54,553 nucleotides of DNA, taken from positions 4,850-59,402 of the forward strand of contig CAMPET010000360.1 of NCBI GenBank assembly GCA_946803715.1, given 5' to 3'. Within the stretch, counting starts at the first letter, position 1. Each line of letters begins with the position of its first letter. The translations under genes were made by a program, and so were the position numbers. The stretch is from Beroe ovata. Lineage: Eukaryota > Ctenophora > Nuda > Beroida > Beroidae. This document shows positions 1 to 10,758 of this stretch, one piece after another. The notes beneath the pieces were generated by a model. It was not told the DNA's origin and searched no databases. It worked only from the letters and a program-made list of their open reading frames with translations.

Positions 1-113
1 AGCTTAACTTGAAATTTCGGTTGTCTGAGTTTCTAATGGTCCTTGAGCTATGATAGAAGTTTCAAGTTAATCGGTCAATCCGTTTGGGAGCTATCCTCAA
101 ATGCTCACTCAAA
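1..113. repeat. Dispersed repeat fragment, also at 21213-21310
   Basis: This stretch matches 21213-21310 in the same orientation with scattered substitutions. Both share the core TTTCTAATGGTCCTTGA and the ending GAGCTATCCTCAAATGCTC. The second copy starts directly after a single-N gap. No coding signal is visible, and the class of repeat is unknown. Confidence 0.6.
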
Positions 114-3014
114 TTGACCGATAAAGAGCAGATAAGGGGTTATGTCCCCCGTTTCATGTGTTTGAGCCTTGATGTTTGATGGGGAGGGAGAGGAGAAGTT
201 CATGAGGAGTGAGGGGAGAAGTGGGATGAGGAGTGGCATTTAACCATACCATTATCACTCACTAGTGATTCTCAGTCAGCCAGACACTGAGTTCAGAATG
301 AAGGTCAATTGGGAAATGAGGAATTAAGAGAAGTAGGAAGAGTATGAGGAGTAGGGAAATTAGGAGTTTGTTGAGGAGGAAGGAGGGAAGTGTAGGGACT
401 AGGGAGGGATGGGAGAAGTTTAAAAATGTTATCTTTGCATGAAATGAAACAACTGCATTCAGTTCACCCACATGGTTAAAGATCTGCAATCATGTTGTGA
501 TCTATCCTCAGGCTCAACTGCCAACTTCTTGCAATCAAGAACAGTTACTTCATAACAACAGGATGAACTGCTTCAGTAATATAGAATCCAGCCACACAAG
601 GCCTTGCTATCATGTTAGAGTTGGTAATATGTACTTCATTATGGATGTAGTTGAAGTATTCCATAATAATCCTGAAACAGGTTTAAGTGACTGCAGAGTG
701 AAATGCAGACCACAAAATGAGTTACCATGCTGAATAAATGAACTCACTCTTACCCATAACAATCAATAATCCCATCATGACTACTGACTACATAATCTAT
801 ACTTTATTGAACTCAGTTGAAGATACCTGAACACTGGTATGTCAGTATGGAACAATGTAAAACTGAGAATGATACAATGAGAAGAGATTCAGTACCCAGT
901 GCAGCATCAGATAATATAAGTACTGATATTCGATTATCTAATGCTATTTAATATAAGTACTGATATTCGATACAAGTATTAAGTACTGATATAAGTACTG
1001 ATATTCGATTATCTAATGCTATTTTTCTAATGCTATTTTTCTGTAGGGAAACGCCAGACGTGATGCGCGGCGTTCCCTATGAGGAAAACACTCATAACTC
1101 TTGATCTAGAGGTTTAATTGCAACAACTTTTGCACCTTTGTCATGCCATGTAGAAAATTAGAGCTTTACATTGATGCATGATATGAGGTGAGTTGTTGAC
1201 AAAAGTTCTCGCCGATTTTTAGGACGCGCGCCGCAAAAAAATCTACACCCAAATTTTGGGAGTAGATTTCAACTATATTCCATAGACCCTGTCTGAGAAT
1301 AAGTTTGAGCTACGCGCGTGCAAAACGAAATTCTCGACAGGGTCTATCATCGATCGACAACTGCTTCTTGTGCGTGGACAGATAGCTGATAGCGTGTCAT
1401 TTGGCAAAAATGAAGCAAGCCAAAAAGTTCCGAGATCTTGAATTACTGAATATCGAAATTGAATTTTATCAATTTCCAAATCTGATCTATTTGATTCTTT
1501 TCCTTACAATGGGCCATATGTGCAGCAGCCCTCCTGATTTCTGATAAGATCTTCAAAGGTTTTGAATAGTTTGGAATAGCAGAATCATCATTTATATTCA
1601 AGAATCACATTAAAGTTTTATTTTCACTTGTCAGCTCTGGCCCCTGATTGCAGAAATTTATAATATTGATAATCATATATAAATAATAGGTGCAAGTTAT
1701 GTCCAAAGCGAGAAGGGAATGATCAGTGTTACTCAGCCAAGGTTTGAACTTTGAAATAGTGATAGAAATAGATGAAAACTGTAGTTCTAATAGCCCTCAT
1801 ATGACCAATTCCCTTCATCAGGAGGCCAGCTGATGACTTTCTTGCCTCTTTACAAGCCAACTTGCAGCATCAGCCCCAAAGGAGAAGTATGATTTCATGT
1901 TTTTATTATTTACTTTTTGTATAGGTTTACTCCATACCTCAAAAAATACCTACCATATTCAAAAAAGAAAACTTTTATTTTGGGTGCATGTTATTGATGT
2001 AAACTTAGGTAACAATATTTTCAGTCCGTGAAAGGCCTCCTAGAACTTTGGCTCCTACAAAGTCAAAAGTCACAGTGAGTCACTATGGAAACAATTGAAG
2101 GAATTCTCATAGGATTGTAAACTCATCAATTTTATAATTCCCTATAATTATAATTTTCTGAGTGAAGTTTTCATTCATCCCATCTAGGCACCATCAAGAT
2201 TTCAAGATATTTCAAAGGGGGACATTCATCAAAAAGTTGAAGCAAAAGCCTCAAAGCAGAAAACAGGTAATAATCATTAAGGTTAAAGACAATTCTACAA
2301 ACAGACTAGTTTCTTGAATCATCTTTACTTCAGGACAAGTGAAGGCTAGACAAGTTGCCAAAGAAGTGGTATCAAAGAAGCCAAAAGATGTGAAGGGGAA
2401 GACAAAATCAGTTGATGTGAAGTCAGCTATAAACAAAGATGTTACAGAACCTCAGAGTATTCAATCATCCATTACTTCAGAAGCAGTAACTGCAAAGCTT
2501 CCCCCAACCAGTACCAATGCCAATGAAGCCACAGTTACACAGATTTCTCAGCCCCCTCCAGAACACTTTCCCACTCAACCTGTTCCTCAAGAAATTCCTC
2601 AAATAGCTAGTAATTTAATTGCTCAAGAAGCCATCAGCCCCACTTATCAACCTGTTATCACACGGCAAAGTAAAAATAACTTTTACATGAAGAATCAATC
2701 AAATATTTTTGGATCCCCAGTGCAATATGGAAGTACAGTTCCTGATTCACAGAGTACTGCAAGGGACAATGCAGTTGTGAATAATGCACTGAGAATTGCA
2801 TCACAACAGCCTCTCGCCGGTCTTTCCTCCTTCTCGAATTCGAGAAGTCAGGGACAAAACCGAAACAATGTACCTTCTAACCCGATTCTTCCTAGCACCC
2901 ATCACGAAACAGTAAATCAAGTGCAACAGCAAGCCGTCCACCCATTGCCAGGGCAAACTATAACCAAACCCATACTGCCAATTCAGCAAGAAACTTTAAA
3001 ATCTTCGTATGTCA
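114..3014 (+). repeat. First copy of a 2.9-kb duplicated block (probable alternative haplotype)
   Basis: The block is repeated almost exactly at 3016-5920, with one N (3015) between the copies. The copies differ by a few substitutions (for example near 1549/4451) and a small indel near 1607/4507. Copy 1 stops in the middle of a coding exon exactly at the N. It carries duplicates of CCDC66-like exons at 1822-1886, 2025-2074, 2188-2266 and a truncated 2334-3014. An assembly artefact from two alleles is more likely than a true tandem duplication. Confidence 0.85.
1007..1360 (+). repeat. Triple-hairpin repeat element, copy 1
   Basis: The element has three inverted repeats: GGGAAACGCC with GGCGTTCCC (1046-1077), AAATCTAC with GTAGATTT around CCCAAATTTTGGG (1239-1269), and ATAGACCCTGTC with GACAGGGTCTAT (1282-1347). 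It ends in ATCATCGATCGACAA. Full copies are at 3909-4262 (duplicated block) and 33771-34113. No coding capacity is seen. Confidence 0.75.
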
Positions 3015-3015
3015 N

Positions 3016-5920
3016 TTGACCGATAAAGAGCAGATAAGGGGTTATGTCCCCCGTTTCATGTGTTTGAGCCTTGATGTTTGATGGGGAGGGAGAGGAGAAG
3101 TTCATGAGGAGTGAGGGGAGAAGTGGGATGAGGAGTGGCATTTAACCATACCATTATCACTCACTAGTGATTCTCAGTCAGCCAGACACTGAGTTCAGAA
3201 TGAAGGTCAATTGGGAAATGAGGAATTAAGAGAAGTAGGAAGAGTATGAGGAGTAGGGAAATTAGGAGTTTGTTGAGGAGGAAGGAGGGAAGTGTAGGGA
3301 CTAGGGAGGGATGGGAGAAGTTTAAAAATGTTATCTTTGCATGAAATGAAACAACTGCATTCAGTTCACCCACATGGTTAAAGATCTGCAATCATGTTGT
3401 GATCTATCCTCAGGCTCAACTGCCAACTTCTTGCAATCAAGAACAGTTACTTCATAACAACAGGATGAACTGCTTCAGTAATATAGAATCCAGCCACACA
3501 AGGCCTTGCTATCATGTTAGAGTTGGTAATATGTACTTCATTATGGATGTAGTTGAAGTATTCCATAATAATCCTGAAACAGGTTTAAGTGACTGCAGAG
3601 TGAAATGCAGACCACAAAATGAGTTACCATGCTGAATAAATGAACTCACTCTTACCCATAACAATCAATAATCCCATCATGACTACTGACTACATAATCT
3701 ATACTTTATTGAACTCAGTTGAAGATACCTGAACACTGGTATGTCAGTATGGAACAATGTAAAACTGAGAATGATACAATGAGAAGAGATTCAGTACCCA
3801 GTGCAGCATCAGATAATATAAGTACTGATATTCGATTATCTAATGCTATTTAATATAAGTACTGATATTCGATACAAGTATTAAGTACTGATATAAGTAC
3901 TGATATTCGATTATCTAATGCTATTTTTCTAATGCTATTTTTCTGTAGGGAAACGCCAGACGTGATGCGCGGCGTTCCCTATGAGGAAAACACTCATAAC
4001 TCTTGATCTAGAGGTTTAATTGCAACAACTTTTGCACCTTTGTCATGCCATGTAGAAAATTAGAGCTTTACATTGATGCATGATATGAGGTGAGTTGTTG
4101 ACAAAAGTTCTCGCCGATTTTTAGGACGCGCGCCGCAAAAAAATCTACACCCAAATTTTGGGAGTAGATTTCAACTATATTCCATAGACCCTGTCTGAGA
4201 ATAAGTTTGAGCTACGCGCGTGCAAAACGAAATTCTCGACAGGGTCTATCATCGATCGACAACTGCTTCTTGTGCGTGGACAGATAGCTGATAGCGTGTC
4301 ATTTGGCAAAAATGAAGCAAGCCAAAAAGTTCCGAGATCTTGAATTACTGAATATCGAAATTGAATTTTATCAATTTCCAAATCTGATCTATTTGATTCT
4401 TTTCCTTACAATGGGCCATATGTGCAGCAGCCCTCCTGATTTCTGATAAGATTTTCAAAGGTTTTGAATAGTTTGGAATAGCAGAATCATCATTTATATT
4501 CAAGAATTTTATTTTCACTTGTTTTATTTTCACTTGTCAGCTCTGGCCCCTGATTGCAGAAATTTATAATATTGATAATCATATATAAATAATAGGTGCA
4601 AGTTATGTCCAAAGCGAGAAGGGAATGATCAGTGTTACTCAGCCAAGGTTTGAACTTTGAAATAGTGATAGAAATAGATGAAAACTGTAGTTCTAATAGC
4701 CCTCATATGACCAATTCCCTTCATCAGGAGGCCAGCTGATGACTTTCTTGCCTCTTTACAAGCCAACTTGCAGCATCAGCCCCAAAGGAGAAGTATGATT
4801 TCATGTTTTTATTATTTACTTTTTGTATAGGTTTACTCCATACCTCAAAAAATACCTACCATATTCAAAAAAGAAAACTTTTATTTTGGGTGCATGTTAT
4901 TGATGTAAACTTAGGTAACAATATTTTCAGTCCGTGAAAGGCCTCCTAGAACTTTGGCTCCTACAAAGTCAAAAGTCACAGTGAGTCACTATGGAAACAA
5001 TTGAAGGAATTCTCATAGGATTGTAAACTCATCAATTTTATAATTCCCTATAATTATAATTTTCTGAGTGAAGTTCTCATTCATCCCATCTAGGCACCAT
5101 CAAGATTTCAAGATATTTCAAAGGGGGACATTCATCAAAAAGTTGAAGCAAAAGCCTCAAAGCAGAAAACAGGTAATAATCATTAAGGTTAAAGACAATT
5201 CTACAAACAGACTAGTTTCTTGAATCATCTTTACTTCAGGACAAGTGAAGGCTAGACAAGTTGCCAAAGAAGTGGTATCAAAGAAGCCAAAAGATGTGAA
5301 GGGGAAGACAAAATCAGTTGATGTGAAGTCAGCTATAAACAAAGATGTTACAGAACCTCAGAGTATTCAATCATCCATTACTTCAGAAGCAGTAACTGCA
5401 AAGCTTCCCCCAACCAGTACCAATGCCAATGAAGCCACAGTTACACAGATTTCTCAGCCCCCTCCAGAACACTTTCCCACTCAACCTGTTCCTCAAGAAA
5501 TTCCTCAAATAGCTAGTAATTTAATTGCTCAAGAAGCCATCAGCCCCACTTATCAACCTGTTATCACACGGCAAAGTAAAAATAACTTTTACATGAAGAA
5601 TCAATCAAATATTTTTGGATCCCCAGTGCAATATGGAAGTACAGTTCCTGATTCACAGAGTACTGCAAGGGACAATGCAGTTGTGAATAATGCACTGAGA
5701 ATTGCATCACAACAGCCTCTCGCCGGTCTTTCCTCCTTCTCGAATTCGAGAAGTCAGGGACAAAACCGAAACAATGTACCTTCTAACCCGATTCTTCCTA
5801 GCACCCATCACGAAACAGTAAATCAAGTGCAACAGCAAGCCGTCCACCCATTGCCAGGGCAAACTATAACCAAACCCATACTGCCAATTCAGCAAGAAAC
5901 TTTAAAATCTTCGTATGTCA
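3016..5920 (+). repeat. Second copy of the 2.9-kb duplicated block, continuous with the gene
   Basis: This copy continues without a break into the rest of the CCDC66-like gene, so it is the one used for the gene model. From 3016 to about 4727 I found no convincing exon. The stretch contains AT-rich sequence with a short repeated ATAAGTACTGATATTCGAT motif and one hairpin repeat element (3909-4262). Confidence 0.8.
3909..4262 (+). repeat. Triple-hairpin repeat element, copy 2
   Basis: This is the counterpart of 1007-1360 within the second copy of the duplicated block, essentially identical to it, so it is not an independent insertion. Confidence 0.75.
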
Positions 5921-8900
5921 CTCCAAATGCTATGCCAACGAACGTTCAACAACATCACAACATCTCAAACAGTCTGTTGAGGAATGAAAATTCGCTCCCA
6001 AGCAAAACAGTGCAGCCTGAAGTGATACCTGCTACAAGTTCTACAACCGCTAAAACCCCATATAACAGTAAGTCACACTGCAATTCAGTATAAAATCTAG
6101 TTTGAGTATTCATATAACATAGCTTGTTGATGATTTGACCAAATTTCAGGTCACTATTATCAAAGCTTCAGTATCAGTGGAGGCAATGATAGGAGCAATA
6201 AGTTAACTCAGGAGCAGGAGCGAAAGAAATGGATTCAGGAACTTGGTAATTCTATTTCTCTCCCTATTCTAGTCCTCTAGCTATTTCACGAGTTGACTGT
6301 TGATTGTTTTCTCGTAGGTATGTGAACCTGTAATTGTAACTTCTCATTAACAGAAGCACAAGTAAGAGAGAAGAAGTTACGTGAGCAGCAAGAAAAGGAG
6401 AAAGAGCGTGGAACATCCTACACATCGTTCCAGAACAATAGTAATCCCCAACCACAGATCACTACCCAGCAAACCACAGGCACATCCCTGAATCCACCTC
6501 CAGCTACCGCGACTGTCTCGCAATCAACTCATCAGCCACCTTTCCTCCCACCACACCCAATATCCACTGCTCCCACGGACCTGACGTCACAGGATCCGGG
6601 CCTCGCATCACCACTCCAGACAACAGTTGCCGTGCAGCCCCCCTCTCACCAAAGTCCCCAGAATACATCCTCTCTTAACCAATTGGGGGGACTCCATGGA
6701 AATCACTTGACTCGGCAATCGTCGGCGGAGGACTCGCCTCAGAACCGGATGTTGGGACAAAACGCGGCATGGGTGGACCCGTTGGAATTGGAGAGACGAC
6801 AGGAAGCTAGGCGACGGGCCCTGGAAAATCAGGTAAGGCTGTGTGGTGGCGAGAGTTGGTCGATAGAGTGAGATGGTTTTAAGAATATTTTCGATGGGGA
6901 GATGATGATTATCTTAATGACCGTTAAAGAGCGCATTTCATTCTTCACTGGGACGTACAAAATGTACCTATTGAGAACGTCATTCGTCCTTGATCATTAG
7001 CATATGCAGTTAAATTATGTTTGCTCGAAGAGCCATTAACAAATACTGGGCATCATTTAATTCAATATACACCTTCTCTAAATTCAATAATCAAAAATAA
7101 GGGTTAATCAAATTAATAAAATCTGGCACTTGTATTCCCTTGAGCCCGGCGGTGGCGTTTACTGGACGTTAGAATGAAACAATTCTGATTCCTCCCAGGA
7201 AACAATACGGAGGCAAGTGGAAGAAAGAGACCGTCTCCGTAAGGAGGAACAGGATCGGATAAAGAGGGAGGAGGAGCAGGAAATGCGGCGGATTGAGGCG
7301 GAAAACCAGCGGATGGCGGCTGAGGTGATGGCGGAGCAAGAGAAAGCGCGCCGCAAAGAGGCGGCTCAGATGAAGCAGATTGCCGACATGAGGCAGAAGA
7401 TTGAGGAGGCAAACAGGAAAGCTCAGGAGAGCAAACAGAGGAAGAGAAACAGAGGAGACGGCAATGATTCTCCTGCCCTTGTTACCAGGGTTACAACAGT
7501 GAGTGCTGTATTTATCCATGTATCGGAGTGTAGGGACAGTATTAGGAATATCCCCCCGAATCGTACTTACTCGTGACATTTCAGTCAGTTATCGAGGAGG
7601 AAGCTGAACAAAAGGCCGACATCCCCACAGGCAGGATCTCTACAGTAACAGCTCCCGCTCACAAAGAGCCTGAACCCAAGCCGGTATAATTCTATCGGGT
7701 GTCGTTGAATTCTTGCCGTTCTCGAACCCACACTGCTCTTGAGTCGTCCCAATCTTCTGTCAGGTTATCATGCGCTCAAATCTGAGAATCCCTCAGACCG
7801 CTGACACCGTAGCAGCCCGGGTGGTGTCACACGTGTCAACACAGACTGTTAACGAGGTGTCATGTCAAACTGAGATGGTCAGGGAAAACTCCTTCCTTGA
7901 GTCGGAGTCCAGACTTATACAGCTCAAGGTACTAGATTCTAGAAGAGTTAGCGATGTATATCTATTACAATTGGTTTTAAACGCTCAAAGCAGGACTAGA
8001 TTCTGGAAAACACGATGATAATGTGTTGTAAAATTACTACTATTTCTCATCAATCCATCATGCATGACGGAATGCACGGCTGCATGTTGCATGTTATTAT
8101 CGAGATCCTAACCCCACGCAGAAATTAACCCAGGACAGGGAACTCTCCCTTGTTCAGAAATGCCCGCCCCCCAAAAAAGACACGAAAACTGACACCACGA
8201 GAAGTAAGAACTCTGGGAAGGGGAACAAGACCAAACAGCCACCTGCAAAAGACACCAAGAAGACCAAGGAGACCACTGTGCCCGGTTCGAGACGGGGTTC
8301 ATCCAGGCGGAACGCAGAGAAACCGAAGTTTAACTACGATAATAACGGGAGGAGGATAAGACGAGCGTCGCCCATTGCTGAGGTTGTGGAGACTGTTAAC
8401 AGGGAGCCTAAACCCGCCATTCCTTCCGATATACTAGCTCAGGAGTCAGGTATGTGAAGTTACAGTTCACTACTGTTTTCATTATTTAGAGTTTACGACA
8501 TGACTTATACTACTTGTTTCTCAGTTGCTATACCGGACTACAAGAGCGTGGCTGATATTTTCGACGACCCGCAACCCGTAGGGTAAGTTATCATGAATTA
8601 CATGTTGGGTAACCGCTGATAATGTAATTCTGATAATTCTCCTCTCGTTTCCATCCTTGTATTAGACGATCGATATGGAGTGTTTTCTCATGTTTGCAGT
8701 ATACCAAATTACCAATACCTACACCTTTGTCCTCTGGGCTCTAAGACAGACATTGGATTGGGTGTTGTACCTACCACCAGAATTGCGGACTGTGTTTATG
8801 ATTGATGATATTATATGTGATGCGTTATACACAGATCTCATTTCAGGACACCACTAGAGATGGTGTCAGTTGACCCCTCGCCAGTCCCCGCGGAGCCGTC

Positions 8901-10462
8901 ACCTGTGAAACCATCACCATTCGTTGTACCAGAACAGAGCATACAGCTACGATACACATCACCAAACAACGTTAGTGCCATTATCCACCAGTACTTTGGG
9001 CGATGTATGTCCGTCGTTAATTACGTGTAAAAATTAATTTCCGTGATGTAGGCGCATAGTCTTAGACGTATTGTCATAGACGTATAGTCGTATGAAGTGG
9101 TTCCTGTGGTATGCAGTGATGCATACGTCGTGGAATGTAGTGGTGTCAGCGGTATGTAGTGACCTAGAGTGATGTATTCGTCATGGTATGTTATAAAGTG
9201 GTGTCAGTAGTACGCAGTGACGTAGAGTGATGTATACGTCATGGAATGTTATGGAGTGGTGTCAGCGGTATGTAGTGACGAAGAGTGGATTATACGTCAT
9301 GGAATGTAGTGGTGTCAGCGGTATGAAGTGACGTAGAGTGATGTATACGTCATGGAATGTTATTAAGTGGTGTCAGTAGTAAACAGTGACGTAGAGTGAT
9401 GTAGACATCATGAAATGTTGTGGTGTCAGCGGTATGTAGTGACGTAGAGTGATGTGTACGTCATGGAATGTTATGAAGTGGTGTCAGTGGTATGTAGTGA
9501 TGTAGAGTGATGTAGAGTGATGTATTCGTCGTGGAATGTTATGAAGTGGTGTCAGCGGTATGTAGTAACATAGAGTGGAGTATTTGTCTTGGAATGACGA
9601 TTGACGAATGTAGTGGTGTCAGTAATTCAGTAAAACGCAGTGAATCTTGATGTCTTGTGATCTGACACAAGACATGAAGACTCTTCTGTGACTCCAAAAT
9701 AATCTGCAACGTTGGAGATATGTCAGGAGCTTTCGCAAATAATTCGATCTTGTTTCGATGATCTTATTCGAATCAGTACATATTTGTTGTAGGTCCTATT
9801 TGTTGTTTCAATGCTATTTTAATTGTTATTTCTTGGAATGACTTGAAATACTGAAATAGAATCGCAAATCATAATCCGCTGATGTCATTTCAGGAATCTC
9901 GTTCAATCCCATCTGCAATATCAGCAAGACAAAACGACATTCTCAGTCAGTTAGAGAAGCTAAGGATGGTTAGTTTAGATGTTTAATTACATGCATGCTC
10001 AAACACCGACTTTAATGCGTATTGATGAGCGTTGCTTGCTAAATCATCTGAAGCATTAGTCGGGAGGTTTGCCAAGAAACGTTTCAATATAGAATGTAAT
10101 AGAACAGATGGCAGTGCAGTATAGCGACAAGGGGTAGATGTGTCATGAATGTGAAATGTTTTCGTCATTTGAGAACTTGTTCGGAAGTTTAGTTGTGGAA
10201 CGGTCGCTCATTTTAAAACATTTAACTGCACGCGCATCGACAAATTTAAACAAAAAGCACATTTTTCAGCAGCAAGTGTTTGGCGCGCGATCTTAATTTC
10301 AACCGCGCGAGCATATCACACCCTAACATTGTTTTCAAAACAACGGCCCAAAAACACTTCCTTTCCCTCACTGATTCAATTTGTTTGATCATGATTTTAT
10401 CACAGGGATTGAAGAATCGAAGAAGGGAAATGAGTAGTGACGAGATCATAGTGACACATTGA
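4728..10462 (+). CDS. CCDC66: CCDC66-like coiled-coil centrosome/cilium protein, 5' end missing
   Basis: Exons: 4728-4792, 4931-4980, 5094-5172, 5240-6067, 6150-6245, 6354-6832, 7199-7498, 7585-7683, 7764-7928, 8122-8449, 8525-8582, 8847-8970, 9894-9968 and 10406-10462 (TGA). All junctions are AG/GT and the phases agree. The early part is low-complexity and rich in S, T, Q and P. A KKWIQELEAQ segment (exon at 6150) and a charged coiled coil (6780-7440, with DPLELERRQEARRRALENQ followed by a long E/R/K helix) resemble the two conserved coiled-coil blocks of vertebrate CCDC66. The end, ILSQLEKLRMGLKNRR, also looks like a short helix. CCDC66 family members work at centrosomes, satellites and ciliary axonemes. 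The start lies upstream and was not found. CSPP1 has similar helices and is the main alternative. Confidence 0.7.
9093..9630 (+). repeat. ~58-bp minisatellite in a CCDC66-like intron
   Basis: About nine imperfect units follow the pattern GTGGTGTCAGCGGTATGTAG, then TGACGTAGAGTGATG, then TACGTCATGGAATG. The array fills most of the intron between exons 8847-8970 and 9894-9968. Unit length varies between roughly 52 and 67 bp. Confidence 0.85.
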
Positions 10463-10758
10463 GTATTTGGGGCTGATTTTATCCTGTAGATACTGATTAC
10501 AGATGAATATTATCGCACTCCAATCAAAATGATTTTAAAATTCCTTTTTGTAAATAAATAGTGTTGTATTTGAATGTAAATAGTCATTGTTTTATGTACA
10601 AAAAACGCTAATCTATCATTTGTCTCTAACATTAAAACCCCTGAAACTACTATCTCATAAAATATGATCATTTGATTTGCACGAAATCCTAATTCCAAAA
10701 ACAAAATAATTCAAAACACGATAGTTACGTTATCAAAACATGTCATATCATCGTTTCA

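Noticed and set aside
497..733. A 78-codon open frame (and its duplicate at 3399-3635) as an early CCDC66 exon.
   Set aside because: No donor gives the phase needed for the next good exon (4728), and the peptide has no family likeness.
1180..1360. The hairpin repeat as a spliced-leader RNA gene: copy 1 has GAG|GTGAGT, then AAATTTTGGG (Sm-like) and a terminal hairpin.
   Set aside because: The donor is not kept in copy 3 (GAGATAAGT), the Sm-like motif is part of a palindrome rather than single-stranded between stems, and no promoter or short fixed leader can be shown.
7113..7579. Minus-strand open frames rich in Ser, Pro and Leu.
   Set aside because: Antisense shadows of the CCDC66 coiled-coil exon.
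9093..9630. The regular repeats as a CRISPR-like array.
   Set aside because: Units are contiguous without unique spacers, and the context is an animal intron.
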